Assembly (NCBI GenBank): GCA_036399055.1
Contig: DASWNX010000035.1
Coordinates: 1 to 64,000, forward strand
Direction: 5' to 3'
Length of the DNA stretch: 64,000 nucleotides
DNA from: Jatrophihabitans sp.
Lineage (GTDB): Bacteria; Actinomycetota; Actinomycetes; Mycobacteriales; Jatrophihabitantaceae
In this document: positions 1 through 8,410 of the stretch, one piece after another
Layout: each line of letters begins with the position of its first letter
Position numbering within the stretch: the stretch's first letter is position 1
Notes under the pieces: generated by a model
Told to the model about the DNA's origin: nothing
Seen by the model: only the letters and a program-made list of their open reading frames with translations
The model's database searches: none
Made by a program: the position numbers and the translations under genes

Positions 1-1
1 G

Positions 2-1651
2 GCGTTGGGCAAGCGTCGACCCGGCGTTCCCGAGCAGGGGCAGCCGCCCACCGACGAGAGGACCGACGACCGGGTCGAGCCACCGCCGCACACGCCGCTG
101 CCGGCGCGCGTCGAGCAGCTCGCGCTGTCGGGTGACGTCACCTACACGCTGCCGGCCAACGAGGTGCTCAAGCCCGGGTCGGTGCACAAGGCGCGCTCCA
201 AGGCCTCCGACGAGGTGGTCAGCCGGTTGACCGAGGTCCTCGAGCAGTTCGACATCGACGCTCAGGTGACGGGCTACACGCGCGGGCCGACCGTGACCCG
301 CTACGAGGTCGAGCTGGGCCCGGCGGTCAAGGTGGAGAAGGTGACGGCTCTGAGCCGCAACATCTCCTACGCCGTGGCCAGCAACGAGGTGCGGATCCTG
401 TCGCCGATCCCCGGCAAGTCCGCGATCGGCATCGAGATCCCCAACACCGACAAGGAGATCGTCAGCCTCGGCGACGTGCTCCGCTCCGCGACGGCGCGCT
501 CGGACCACCACCCGATGGTGGCCGGGCTCGGCAAGGACGTCGAGGGCGGCTTCGTGGTGGCCAACCTGGCCAAGATGCCGCACCTGCTGGTGGCCGGCGC
601 GACCGGCGCCGGCAAGTCCTCCTGCATCAACTCACTCATCCTGTCGGTGCTGACCAGGGCCACCCCTGACGAGGTCCGGATGGTGCTGATCGATCCCAAG
701 CGGGTCGAGTTCGCCGCCTACCAGGGCATTCCGCATCTGGTGACGCCGGTGATCACCAATCCGAAGAAGGCCGCCGACGCCCTCGCCTGGGTGGTTCGTG
801 AGATGGACATGCGCTATGAGGACATGGAGGCCTCCGGCGTCCGGCACATCGACGACTTCAACCGCAAGGTGCGCCACGGCGAGCTGACCGCCCCGCCGGG
901 CAGCGAGCGGGTCTACACGCCCTATCCGTACCTGCTGGTGATCGTCGACGAGTTGGCCGACCTGATGATGGTGGCCCCGCGCGACGTCGAGGACGCGGTC
1001 GTGCGGATCACCCAGCTGGCCCGGGCGGCCGGCATCCACCTGGTGATCGCCACCCAGCGACCCTCGGTCGACGTGGTGACCGGCCTGATCAAGGCCAACG
1101 TGCCGTCCCGGCTGGGCTTCAAGACCTCGTCTGTGACCGACTCCCGGGTGATCCTGGACCAGCCGGGCGCTGAGAAGCTGCTCGGCAAGGGAGACGGGCT
1201 GTTCCTGCCGATGGGGGCCTCCAAGCCGGCCCGGATCCAGGGCGCCTATGTCACCGACTCCGAGATCAACGCGATCGTGGCGCACTGCAAGGCTCAGCTG
1301 CAGCCCAGCTACCGCGAGGACGTCACCGTGGTGGCCGCGTCCAAGAAGGACATCGACGCCGACATCGGAGACGACCTCGACGTGTTCCTGCAGGCAGTGG
1401 AGTTGGTCGTCTCGACCCAGTTCGGCTCGACGTCGATGCTGCAGCGCAAGCTGAGGGTCGGTTTCGCCAAGGCGGGACGGTTGATGGACCTGATGGAGTC
1501 CCGCTCGATCGTGGGCCCGTCCGAGGGGTCCAAGGCGCGCGATGTGCTGGTCAAGCCCGACGAGCTGGCCGGGCTGATGTTCACCCTGCGCAACGGTGGC
1601 AGCGCCGAGGACCTGGTGGCCGACGACGGGGACGAGCCGGCGTCGTTCTGA
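2..1651 (+). CDS. ftsK: DNA translocase FtsK/SpoIIIE, 5'-truncated by the window edge
   Basis: Motor part of the septal DNA translocase that pumps chromosome ends through the closing septum and activates dimer resolution at dif. The reading frame is open to the window edge, so the N-terminal membrane domain lies outside; about 550 residues are visible. The alpha and beta motor domains are seen, with the Walker A motif GATGAGKS encoded near base 600 and the Walker B region ([13 protein letters not shown]) near base 950. The C-terminal gamma winged helix, which reads KOPS orientation sequences, starts at about base 1400 ([17 protein letters not shown]). The gene is followed by a strong hairpin. 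The argA operon converges from the other strand, the arrangement I know from mycobacteria. Confidence in the family is very high; the true start is not visible. Confidence 0.96.
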   Translation, partial: ALGKRRPGVPEQGQPPTDERTDDRVEPPPHTPLPARVEQLALSGDVTYTLPANEVLKPGSVHKARSKASDEVVSRLTEVLEQFDIDAQVTGYTRGPTVTRYEVELGPAVKVEKVTALSRNISYAVASNEVRILSPIPGKSAIGIEIPNTDKEIVSLGDVLRSATARSDHHPMVAGLGKDVEGGFVVANLAKMPHLLVAGATGAGKSSCINSLILSVLTRATPDEVRMVLIDPKRVEFAAYQGIPHLVTPVITNPKKAADALAWVVREMDMRYEDMEASGVRHIDDFNRKVRHGELTAPPGSERVYTPYPYLLVIVDELADLMMVAPRDVEDAVVRITQLARAAGIHLVIATQRPSVDVVTGLIKANVPSRLGFKTSSVTDSRVILDQPGAEKLLGKGDGLFLPMGASKPARIQGAYVTDSEINAIVAHCKAQLQPSYREDVTVVAASKKDIDADIGDDLDVFLQAVELVVSTQFGSTSMLQRKLRVGFAKAGRLMDLMESRSIVGPSEGSKARDVLVKPDELAGLMFTLRNGGSAEDLVADDGDEPASF

Positions 1652-1684
1652 GCCTCCCGCGCCTTGGGGGCGGGCACGGCAAAC

Positions 1685-1709
1685 GGCCCTGACCGCGGCG
1701 GTCAGGGCC
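1685..1709. terminator. Hairpin terminator between convergent ftsK and the argA operon
   Basis: Perfect inverted repeat GGCCCTGACC / GGTCAGGGCC with a 5-nt GC loop, 34 nt after the ftsK stop and 19 nt beyond the end of the small ORF on the other strand. There is no U-tract, as is usual for actinobacterial terminators, so it can serve both convergent transcripts. Confidence 0.7.
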
Positions 1710-1727
1710 GGCAGCGAAGCGGGGCCG

Positions 1728-1883
1728 CTAGCCGCGGGCTGCGTGCCGGGCGAGGTAGAACAGCCGGCGCAGCGTCAGCCTGGCGCGCGCGTGCGAGGCG
1801 TGGCGGCCGGAGCCGACGACGGCGTCCCGGGTCGGCGCCGTCCAGCTGGCAGCACCCGAGCGGGTCAACTGAAATCCGGTCAT
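1728..1883 (-). CDS. Small basic hypothetical protein (51 aa)
   Basis: A 51-codon ORF read from the minus strand. The ATG at 1883 is preceded by a strong Shine-Dalgarno GGAGGT (1891-1896) with 7 nt spacing, which is the main reason to believe it is translated. The product starts MTGFQLTRSGAASW and is rich in Arg and Ala, with a basic C-terminal helix-like part (RARLTLRRLFYLARHAARG). There is no signal peptide or membrane segment. It lies 32 nt downstream of argA on the same strand, so it is probably co-transcribed, and ends just before the convergent hairpin. I recognise no family. It may be a lineage-specific short protein or a translated leader without function. Confidence 0.5.
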   Translation of the reverse strand: MTGFQLTRSGAASWTAPTRDAVVGSGRHASHARARLTLRRLFYLARHAARG

Positions 1884-1915
1884 TGACAACACCTCCGTGC
1901 CGGACGGTATAGGTG

Positions 1916-2524
1916 TTACTTCTTGGGACTTGAGAGGCGCGCGGAGCCTTCGGCCTCGACATGACGGTGCGCTCGGTCCGGGGCCGTCGAGCGGCCCTCG
2001 AGCGTGAGCAGCATCCGGGAGTTGCCCAGGGTGTTCGGCTTGACGTACTCCAGATCGAGGAATTCGGCCACGCCGGCGTCATAGGAGCGGCGCAGCTGCG
2101 AGTACACCTCCGGATCCACCGGAGCGCCTTCGATCGGGATGAAGCCGTGCCGTGCGAAGAACCGGGTCTGAAAGGTCAGCGCGAACAGCCGGCGCAGGCC
2201 CAGCTCCCGCGCTCCGGCGATCAGCTCGCCCAGCAGCAGGTCCCCGATCCGGCGACCGCGCCGCTCCGGGGCCACCGCCAGCGTCCGGATCTCGCCGAGG
2301 TCCTCCCACAGCACATGCACCGCGCCGCAGCCGATCACCGTGCCGGCCGACTCGGCCACCCGGAACTCCTGCACCGACTCGTACAGGGTCACGGTGTCCT
2401 TGGCCAGCAACAGCCGCTGGCCGGTGTAGGTGTCGATGAGGTCCTTGATCATCGGGATGTCTCTGGTGCGGGCCCGCCGGATCACGACTTGCTCAGCCGG
2501 ACTCGCTGGGCTGATCTCGGGCAT
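1916..2524 (-). CDS. argA: Amino-acid N-acetyltransferase (N-acetylglutamate synthase type)
   Basis: GNAT-fold protein of 202 aa that matches the short, stand-alone ArgA type of actinobacteria, which transfers acetyl from acetyl-CoA to L-glutamate as the first step of arginine synthesis. The acetyl-CoA binding signature (Q/R)xxGxG/A appears as [15 protein letters not shown] around residues 95-110, preceded by the beta-strand IRTLAVAP. The ATG at 2524 was chosen because it gives the usual N-terminus just before [13 protein letters not shown]; the open frame upstream is only the shadow of rimO. It is divergent from rimO and convergent with ftsK. A short basic tail (residues 185-202) is not part of the GNAT fold. 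Other small-molecule acetyltransferases are possible, but the ftsK/pgsA neighbourhood supports ArgA. Confidence 0.82.
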   Translation of the reverse strand: MPEISPASPAEQVVIRRARTRDIPMIKDLIDTYTGQRLLLAKDTVTLYESVQEFRVAESAGTVIGCGAVHVLWEDLGEIRTLAVAPERRGRRIGDLLLGELIAGARELGLRRLFALTFQTRFFARHGFIPIEGAPVDPEVYSQLRRSYDAGVAEFLDLEYVKPNTLGNSRMLLTLEGRSTAPDRAHRHVEAEGSARLSSPKK

Positions 2525-2602
2525 GGCTGCACGATACCCAGCCGGCGCCCGAACGGACCTGAGCGAACAGCGGGCGCCCTGGTCACGGGTAGCCTGCTGG
2601 AT

Positions 2603-4021
2603 GTGTCCGAACCGCTCACCGGAGTGCAAGCCAGCAGCAGCGTCGCCATCGTCACGTTGGGCTGTGCCCGTAACGAGGTGGATTCGGAGGAGCTGGCAGG
2701 AACCTTGACCGCCCGGGGTTGGCAGCTGGCCGACGCCGACACCGCCGACGTGGTCGTGGTCAACACCTGCACGTTCATCGACTCCGCCAAGAAGGACTCG
2801 ATCGACACCCTGCTGGCGGCGGCCGACAGCGGCAAGAAAGTGGTCGCGGTCGGATGCATGGCCGAGCGTTACGGCGATCAGCTGGCCGGCGCCCTGCCCG
2901 AGGCCGACGCCATTCTGGGCTTTGACTCCTACTCCAGCATCGACGCCCGCCTCGATGACGTGCTGGCCGGCCGGCCGATCGCCCCGCACACCCCGAGCGA
3001 CCGGCGGACCCTGCTGCCGATCAGCCCGGCGCAGCGCCAGGTGGCGGTCTCCGACGTGGCCGTTCCGGGCCACCACTGGGGACCCACGGTGGCACGGGCC
3101 CGGCTCGATGACGCCCCGGTGGCCTACCTCAAGCTGGCCTCGGGCTGCGATCGCCGGTGCACCTTCTGCGCCATCCCGTCCTTCCGCGGCGCGTTCGTCT
3201 CCCGCGGCCCGGCCGAGATCCTGGCCGAGGCCCGCTGGCTGGCCGACCAGGGCGTCCGGGAGCTGGTGCTGGTCAGTGAGAACTCCACCTCCTACGGCAA
3301 GGACCTGGGCGACCTGCGGACCCTGGAGGCGCTGCTGCCCCAGCTGGCCGCGATCGAGGGCATCGAGTGGGTCCGGGTCTCCTACCTGCAGCCGGCCGAG
3401 CTGCGCCCCTCACTGCTCCAGGTGATCGCCAGCACCCCAGGCGTGCTGCCGTACTTCGACCTGTCCTTCCAGCACGCGGCCCCCCAGGTGCTGCGCCGGA
3501 TGAAGCGGTTCGGCTCGACCGAGTCCTTCGTGGGACTGCTCGAGCAGGCTCGCGCGCTGGCGCCGCACGCTGGCGCACGCAGCAATGTGATCGTCGGCTT
3601 CCCCGGCGAGACCGAGGACGACGTGGCCGAGCTGGAGCGGTTCCTGACCCTCGCGCGGCTCGACGCGGTCGGGGTCTTCGGTTACTCCGACGAGGACGGC
3701 ACCGAGGCCGAGCAGCTCGACGGCAAGCACGACCCGGCCGTGATCGCCAGCCGGGTGGAGCGGGTCTCGACCCTGGCCAACGAGCTGATCGACCAGCGTG
3801 CCGAGGACCGGCTGGGCGAGAACCTCGAGGTGCTGATCGAGTCGGTTGAGGACGGCGCGCTGATCGGCCGGGCCGGCCACCAGGCGCCTGAGAGCGACGG
3901 TAGTGTGCGGCTGTCCGGCGAGCTGGCCGGCTTGCGTCCGGGACTGCTCGTGCGAGCCGTGGTGGTCGGCACTGACGGCGCGGACCTGATCGCCGACGTG
4001 GTCCCCGGCACAGCGCGATGA
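2603..4021 (+). CDS. rimO: Ribosomal protein S12 methylthiotransferase RimO
   Basis: Radical-SAM methylthiotransferase that adds a methylthio group to Asp of ribosomal protein S12. The 472-residue product has the family order: an N-terminal UPF0004 domain with three cysteines for the auxiliary cluster ([25 protein letters not shown]), the radical-SAM core with CX3CX2C (CDRRCTFC, about residue 185), then a C-terminal TRAM domain. The GTG at 2603 leaves a short tail before the conserved [12 protein letters not shown]. The frame stays open far upstream, but that part overlaps argA on the other strand and is not coding. It overlaps pgsA by four bases (ATGA). A second methylthiotransferase, MiaB, is encoded at 17.8 kb; the DSEELAG and SFRG variants fit RimO here. 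Confidence 0.93.
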   Translation: MSEPLTGVQASSSVAIVTLGCARNEVDSEELAGTLTARGWQLADADTADVVVVNTCTFIDSAKKDSIDTLLAAADSGKKVVAVGCMAERYGDQLAGALPEADAILGFDSYSSIDARLDDVLAGRPIAPHTPSDRRTLLPISPAQRQVAVSDVAVPGHHWGPTVARARLDDAPVAYLKLASGCDRRCTFCAIPSFRGAFVSRGPAEILAEARWLADQGVRELVLVSENSTSYGKDLGDLRTLEALLPQLAAIEGIEWVRVSYLQPAELRPSLLQVIASTPGVLPYFDLSFQHAAPQVLRRMKRFGSTESFVGLLEQARALAPHAGARSNVIVGFPGETEDDVAELERFLTLARLDAVGVFGYSDEDGTEAEQLDGKHDPAVIASRVERVSTLANELIDQRAEDRLGENLEVLIESVEDGALIGRAGHQAPESDGSVRLSGELAGLRPGLLVRAVVVGTDGADLIADVVPGTAR

Positions 4022-4620
4022 CTGGGTTCGAGCCGCGGCCCGACCCGATCGCCGATCCGGTCACCACCGTGTCGGCGTGGAACCTCGCCAACGCCCTGAC
4101 CATGCTGCGACTGGCGCTGGTGCCGTTCTTCGCCGCGGCGCTGTTTCATGGCAGCGGCCACTCGACGGGGTGGCGGGTGACTGCCTGGGCGATCTTCGCG
4201 GTGGCCAGCATCACCGACCGGATCGACGGCGAGGTCGCGCGCAAGCGTGGCCTGATCACCGAATTCGGCAAGCTGGCCGACCCGATCGCGGACAAGGCGC
4301 TGATCGGCACCGCGCTGGTCGGGCTGTCGATGCTGGGCGACCTGCACTGGTGGGTGACGGTGGTGATCCTGGTGCGCGAGGTCGGCGTGACGCTGCTGAG
4401 GTTCTGGGTCATCCGGCACGGCGTGATGCCCGCCAGCCGTGGCGGCAAGGTCAAGACCTTGCTGCAGGGGGTGGCGATCGGGTTGCTGGTGTTGCCGCTG
4501 TCCGGCGCGCTGCACCTGGCCGCCAGCCTGGTGATGGCAGCCGCGGTGGTGCTGACCGTCATCACCGGCCTGGACTACGTGGCTCGAGCGCTGCGATGGC
4601 GGCGGGTGGTGCGGGTATGA
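4018..4620 (+). CDS. pgsA: CDP-diacylglycerol-glycerol-3-phosphate 3-phosphatidyltransferase
   Basis: Integral membrane CDP-alcohol phosphatidyltransferase (200 aa) that makes phosphatidylglycerol phosphate from CDP-diacylglycerol and glycerol-3-phosphate. The signature DX2DGX2ARX8GX3DX3D is complete at residues about 66-89: the D..DG...AR part is [11 protein letters not shown] and the G...D...D part is [10 protein letters not shown]. Several hydrophobic spans follow (for example residues 27-42, 115-130, 150-190). It starts inside the end of rimO and ends inside the start of the cinA gene, both by ATGA overlaps, so the three are translationally coupled. Phosphatidylinositol-phosphate synthases share the motif; the gene order before cinA and clgR favours PgsA. 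Confidence 0.9.
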   Translation: MTGFEPRPDPIADPVTTVSAWNLANALTMLRLALVPFFAAALFHGSGHSTGWRVTAWAIFAVASITDRIDGEVARKRGLITEFGKLADPIADKALIGTALVGLSMLGDLHWWVTVVILVREVGVTLLRFWVIRHGVMPASRGGKVKTLLQGVAIGLLVLPLSGALHLAASLVMAAAVVLTVITGLDYVARALRWRRVVRV

Positions 4621-5168
4621 CCACGTCCGCGCTGCCCGCGGTGAGCCCGGAACTCGCCGAGCAGCTGCAGCAGCTGCACCGGATGCTGGGCGAGCTAGAG
4701 CAGACGGTGGCGGTGGCCGAGTCGGTGACCGGCGGCCTGCTGGCGGCGGCGCTGACCAGCACCGCCGGCGCCAGCGCCACCTTTCGCGGCGGGTTGGTGG
4801 TCTATGCCACCGACCTCAAGACACGGCTGGCCGGCGTGGCGGAGGACCTGCTCGCCGAGCACGGGCCGGTAGCCCCCCAGGTCGCCCTGGAGCTGGCGCG
4901 CGGCGTGCGCAGCCGGCTGTCGGCAAGCTGGGGCGTCGGAGTCACCGGGGTGGCCGGGCCGCAGCCCCAGGACGGCAAGCCGGTGGGGACGGTCTTTCTC
5001 AGCGTCGTCGGGCCTGGCCCGGCCGCTGGCATCGAATCGGTGTCGGAGCTGAATCTCAGCGGGGACCGGAACATGATCCGGGTGCGCGTCGTTGAACAAG
5101 CAGTCGCACTTCTCGCCGGCGCGGTTTCCCACCTAGCCGGACCAACTGAGACGAGCGCCTGGAAATAG
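4617..5168 (+). CDS. pncC: Nicotinamide-nucleotide amidohydrolase, CinA C-terminal type (PncC)
   Basis: 183-aa stand-alone CinA C-terminal domain, which deamidates nicotinamide mononucleotide in pyridine nucleotide salvage. The hallmark pieces are AVAESVTGGLLAAALTSTAGAS (catalytic Ser region), the GGLVVYATDLK strand and GVTGVAGPQPQDGKPVGTV with the conserved GXAGP. The ATG at 4617 overlaps the pgsA stop (ATGA). It lacks the N-terminal molybdopterin-binding-like domain of full CinA, as in other actinobacteria with the pgsA-cinA-clgR order. The last 20 residues are not conserved. Confidence 0.9.
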   Translation: MTTSALPAVSPELAEQLQQLHRMLGELEQTVAVAESVTGGLLAAALTSTAGASATFRGGLVVYATDLKTRLAGVAEDLLAEHGPVAPQVALELARGVRSRLSASWGVGVTGVAGPQPQDGKPVGTVFLSVVGPGPAAGIESVSELNLSGDRNMIRVRVVEQAVALLAGAVSHLAGPTETSAWK

Positions 5169-5308
5169 TTCGCTGTCAGCAAATTAGTTCGCGGGCTCGG
5201 CGCCGTCCTTGGTGACCGGACTAGCATTGGATTTCAGAAGATCGCCACTCGGCCGATGGTGCTTTCAGGGCCGATGACGTGATCGGTGGACGAAGGGGGT
5301 ATCGCGAG

Positions 5309-5659
5309 ATGGCAGTTCTCCGCCATGTGGTCGGCGAGACCCTGCGTGCGGTCCGCCTGCGCCAGCGCCGCACCCTTCGCGAGGTGTCAGCAGCGGCGCG
5401 GGTCAGCCTGGGCTACCTGTCCGAGATCGAGCGGGGCCACAAAGAGCCGTCCTCGGAGCTGCTGGCCGCGATCTGTGAGGCACTCGACATTCCGCTGTCC
5501 GAGGTGTTCCTGCTGGTCTCGGACACGCTGCGTCGCCAAGAGACGATGGCCGAGCGGGCGATGGTGCTCGGCGCCCGGCGTGGCTCTCCGGTGCTGACCC
5601 CGGCGCCGCGCGGCGCCGAGGGTCCGCAGGTCCGGTCGCTGCCCCACGTCGCGGCCTAG
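5309..5659 (+). CDS. clgR: Clp-protease regulator ClgR, XRE-type HTH
   Basis: 116-residue cytoplasmic DNA-binding protein. An N-terminal XRE helix-turn-helix (residues about 10-65) carries the family-typical [22 protein letters not shown] and [23 protein letters not shown]. ClgR activates clpP and clpC genes and, in mycobacteria, the adjacent pspA system after envelope stress. The ATG at 5309 gives the conserved N-terminus [13 protein letters not shown] and has AGGGGG 9 nt upstream; a GTG at 5279 is less likely. It stands alone 140 bp after pncC. The C-terminal 35 residues (Ala/Pro/Gly) are variable in the family, although C-terminal residues are known to act as ClpP degrons in relatives. Confidence 0.9.
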   Translation: MAVLRHVVGETLRAVRLRQRRTLREVSAAARVSLGYLSEIERGHKEPSSELLAAICEALDIPLSEVFLLVSDTLRRQETMAERAMVLGARRGSPVLTPAPRGAEGPQVRSLPHVAA

Positions 5660-5771
5660 CCGCCTCCAGCCCCGCTGCGCAGGGCTTAACCCTCATCCCG
5701 CGGTCGAGACAATGGGCGTGTCGGGTGTGCGGCTAGGTGATGCGCGCCGGTCTGCCGCCTAACTTCGGGGT

Positions 5772-6545
5772 ATGAGCACGCACAGTTCTTCCCGCCGTCC
5801 TGACCCGTTGTCCGACTTCGTGCTTCGACCCACCACCGCGGGCCCCGTGCCCGGAGCGCAGCCGCGGGCCGCCTCGGCCGCCCTCGGTGGCCAGGCCGCC
5901 CTTGGCGGCCCCGCTGCTCCGTCCAGCGCCGCCGTCAACCGGCCCAGCGGCCCGGCTGCTCCGTCCAGCGCCGGCAGGCCGCAGGCCGCTCGAGCCGGTT
6001 CGGCCCCGGTCACCTCTGCCGCGGCGGCGAGTTCCCGGACGGCGGGTCCGATGGCCCGCAGCCGCGCCGCGATCCTCGACGGCGCCAGAGCTGCTGTCGA
6101 GGCGAATGGAACGAAGATCACGATGGCGCAGGTGGCCGCGCGCGGCGGAGTGGCCAAGGCGACCTTGTACAACCACTTCCGCGCCCGTGAGGACGTGCTG
6201 GCGGCCCTGTTGCTCGACGAGATCGACCGGCTGGTGGCCGCGGTGTCGCACCTGGAGCTGTCACAGGCGCTGATCACCGCCGCGGTGGCGGTGTCTGAGC
6301 ACCCGTTGCTCGAAGCGCTCGGTGGTCAGGACACCACCGCCCTTGCCGTGCTCGCCCGGGTGGACGTGCGCAGCCCGGGTTGGGCCCGGGTCGCCCAGGC
6401 CGTCGAGCGGCTGCTGCGGCGGTCCGGGCGAGCCGGCACGCCGACGGTGCTGCGCTGGCTGTCCTCATTCATCATCGCGCCGGCAGAGGAGGTCGACATC
6501 GCAGCTGATGTGGCCGTCCTGCTCTCCGGCCTGCCGACGGCCTGA
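5772..6545 (+). CDS. TetR-family transcriptional regulator with a long low-complexity N-terminus
   Basis: 257 aa. The C-terminal two thirds is a TetR repressor: helix-turn-helix at about residues 95-145 (RAAILDGARAAVEANG, ITMAQVAARGGVAKATLYNHF, RAREDVL) and then a ligand/dimer domain. The first 90 residues are disordered, Ala/Pro/Gly/Ser-rich and contain an internal duplication (GPAAPSSAAVNRPS / GPAAPSSAGRPQA), mirrored in the DNA as two near-identical stretches around 5915 and 5955. TetR members between clgR and pspA are common in actinobacteria; the ligand is unknown. The ATG at 5772 has CGGGG just upstream, and an internal start near residue 90 would also give a complete regulator. Confidence 0.85.
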   Translation: MSTHSSSRRPDPLSDFVLRPTTAGPVPGAQPRAASAALGGQAALGGPAAPSSAAVNRPSGPAAPSSAGRPQAARAGSAPVTSAAAASSRTAGPMARSRAAILDGARAAVEANGTKITMAQVAARGGVAKATLYNHFRAREDVLAALLLDEIDRLVAAVSHLELSQALITAAVAVSEHPLLEALGGQDTTALAVLARVDVRSPGWARVAQAVERLLRRSGRAGTPTVLRWLSSFIIAPAEEVDIAADVAVLLSGLPTA

Positions 6546-6683
6546 CACCGGCTGCAGCCGGACGCTGGGGACCGGCCCGCCGGCCAGCCAGCCCGCCAGC
6601 CCGGTTTGGACCATGCCGCCGGCCATGATGCAGACTGGACGAGGACGGATGTCTCCAACGGTTACCGGAAGGTCGTAGCAGCG

Positions 6684-7535
6684 ATGGCGAACGGCTTAGT
6701 CAAGGCCTGGCGTTACATCTCAGCCTGGTTCGGCGCCAAGGTGGACGAGAATGCTGACCCGGAGATCCAGATCCGGCAGGCGATCGAAGATGCCCAGCGA
6801 CAGCACGTGGGACTGAACAATCAGGCTGCGCGTGTCATCGGCACCCAGCATCAGCTGGAGCTGCAGCTTGACCGCCAACTCGGCGAGATTGAGAGTCTGC
6901 AGGCCCAGGCCCGGCAGGCTCTGGTGCTGGCCGATCAGGCGCGGGCCGCCGGTGATGAGGCCAAGGCCGCCCAATTCGAAGAGACCGCCGGGATGCTGGC
7001 CAATCAGCTGGTGACCGCCGAGTCTTCGGCTGCCAATCTCAAGCAACTGCACGACCAGTCGATAGTCGCCGCTCAGCAGGCCCGCCAGGCGGTGCAGGAC
7101 AACGCCATGACGCTGCAGGAGAAGATGGCTCAACGCAGCAAGCTGCTCGGCCAGCTGGAGCAGGCCAAGATGCAGGAGCAGGTCTCGGCGGCGCTGAACC
7201 AGATGGGCGAGCTGGCCGCGCCCAAGAACACCCCGTCGCTGGACGAGGTGCGTGACAAGATCGAGCGGCGCTACGCCAACGCGCTGGGGCAGGCCGACCT
7301 GGCCCAGAACTCGGTCCAGGGCCGGATGCTGGAAGTCCGCCGGGCGACCACGAACCTGGCGGGACAGTCACGGCTGGCTGAGATCCGCGCCTCGCTCGGC
7401 TCAGGCACCGGTGGTGACGGTGGCGCCGGTGGCGCCGCGGCCCTGACCGACAGCGCGCCGCCGGCGCTGGAGAAGGGCCAGCCGCCGTTGACCGCGGACC
7501 AGACCGTGACCGAGCGGGCCGAGACCGAGCGCTAG
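6684..7535 (+). CDS. pspA: Phage-shock protein A / IM30 family envelope-stress protein
   Basis: 283-aa ESCRT-III-like peripheral membrane protein that binds and protects the cytoplasmic membrane under stress. The N-terminal amphipathic helix ([17 protein letters not shown]) is followed by a long alternating coiled coil (residues about 25-215, with [43 protein letters not shown]). The C-terminal 50 residues are Gly/Ala/Pro-rich. The ATG at 6684 follows GGAAGG by 11 nt. It corresponds to the mycobacterial 35-kDa antigen gene downstream of clgR, which supports control by ClgR. The stop codon lies in the first unit of an 18-bp tandem array shared with the end of nei2. Confidence 0.92.
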   Translation: MANGLVKAWRYISAWFGAKVDENADPEIQIRQAIEDAQRQHVGLNNQAARVIGTQHQLELQLDRQLGEIESLQAQARQALVLADQARAAGDEAKAAQFEETAGMLANQLVTAESSAANLKQLHDQSIVAAQQARQAVQDNAMTLQEKMAQRSKLLGQLEQAKMQEQVSAALNQMGELAAPKNTPSLDEVRDKIERRYANALGQADLAQNSVQGRMLEVRRATTNLAGQSRLAEIRASLGSGTGGDGGAGGAAALTDSAPPALEKGQPPLTADQTVTERAETER

Positions 7536-7593
7536 GGCTTGATCGAGCGCTAGGCCCGAATCGAGCGCTAGGCCCGGACCGAGCTAGCCCTGG
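7524..7593. repeat. 18-bp tandem array duplicating the pspA stop-codon region
   Basis: Four units of the form A(C/T)C-GAGCGC-TAG-GNNNNN: 7524-7541, 7542-7559, 7560-7577, and a degenerate fourth at 7578-7593 that lacks two bases. The first unit contains the real pspA stop (TAG 7533-7535) and every other unit repeats the TAG in the same frame. The last unit (GAGCTAGCCC) also provides the TAG stop of nei2 on the other strand. Confidence 0.85.
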
Positions 7594-8405
7594 GCCGGCT
7601 CCTTGCCGGCTAGCCCGGGGCCACCCGCCTGGCAGGACGGGCAGTAGAAGGTGATGCGCTCCGTCGCCGGGTCCTCGCCCTGCTCGCATTGCAGCACCCG
7701 GGCGCCGCACCGGCGGCAGCCCTTGCCCGCCCGCCCGTACACCCAGTACTGCTGCCCCGGCTGACGCCAGCCGGTGGTAGTCCTGCTGTACTGGCCGAGG
7801 TTGCCGCGTAACAGCCTTGCCGCGTCGTCCAGGACCGCGCCGAGATCGGGCACCTCGGCCACCGGCAGGAACGGGCTGAGTCTGTTGAGAAAGAGGATTT
7901 CGCTCTTGTAGACGTTGCCGATTCCCGCTGCCAGTCGCTGGTCGAGCAGCGCCTCCCCGATGGGCCTGTCCGGTTGACCGGCGTACCTGCGCAGCGCCTC
8001 GGGGCGGTCGAAGTCCGGCGTCACCAGATCCGGGCCGAGGTGACCGACTACCTCGTGCTCGTCCGCGGTCGCCACCAGCTTCAGGTCGTGCACGCGCACT
8101 CCCGCCGCAAGCCAGTCGGCGTTGCCGACCAGCGCTCGGATCTCGAAGTCGCGCCCCCGCGGCCGGGATTTCGCCGGGCCGACCAGCCAGCTGCCGTCCA
8201 TCCGGAGATGGCTGTGCAGGGTCTGCCCGGTGGAGAACCTCATCAGGATGTGCTTGCCGCGCGGCGTCACCTCGGTGACGGTGGCGCCGGTCAGGTCCGC
8301 TAGCGCCAGGGCGGACGTGCGCAGGTCGAACCGGGTCACCGGCCGTCCCGCCAGGGCCGTGTGCAGGCGCTGGCAGGCGATGTAGATGGTGTCGCCCTCG
8401 GGCAT
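7584..8405 (-). CDS. nei2: DNA glycosylase/AP lyase, endonuclease VIII-like (Nei2)
   Basis: Fpg/Nei family base-excision repair enzyme (273 aa) that removes oxidised pyrimidines and cuts the abasic site. The catalytic N-terminus Pro2-Glu3 is present (MPEGDT), with the core strands SRGKH-like TPRGKHILMRF and SHLRMDGSW. The H2TH DNA-binding helix region is AAGIGNVYKSEILF (about residues 160-175). The C-terminal zinc finger has CRRC at about 230 and CPSC at about 257. It lies 5 nt downstream of lhr on the same strand, the lhr-nei2 pair of mycobacteria, so repair and helicase are coexpressed. Its stop is inside the tandem array at 7524-7593. Confidence 0.92.
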   Translation of the reverse strand: MPEGDTIYIACQRLHTALAGRPVTRFDLRTSALALADLTGATVTEVTPRGKHILMRFSTGQTLHSHLRMDGSWLVGPAKSRPRGRDFEIRALVGNADWLAAGVRVHDLKLVATADEHEVVGHLGPDLVTPDFDRPEALRRYAGQPDRPIGEALLDQRLAAGIGNVYKSEILFLNRLSPFLPVAEVPDLGAVLDDAARLLRGNLGQYSRTTTGWRQPGQQYWVYGRAGKGCRRCGARVLQCEQGEDPATERITFYCPSCQAGGPGLAGKEPAQG

Positions 8406-8410
8406 TCAGC

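Noticed and set aside
5166..5185. Possible ClgR operator (AGTTCGCTGTCAGCAAAT) upstream of clgR
   Set aside because: Three mismatches to the CGC-N5-GCG type consensus as I remember it; too weak to annotate as an autoregulation site.
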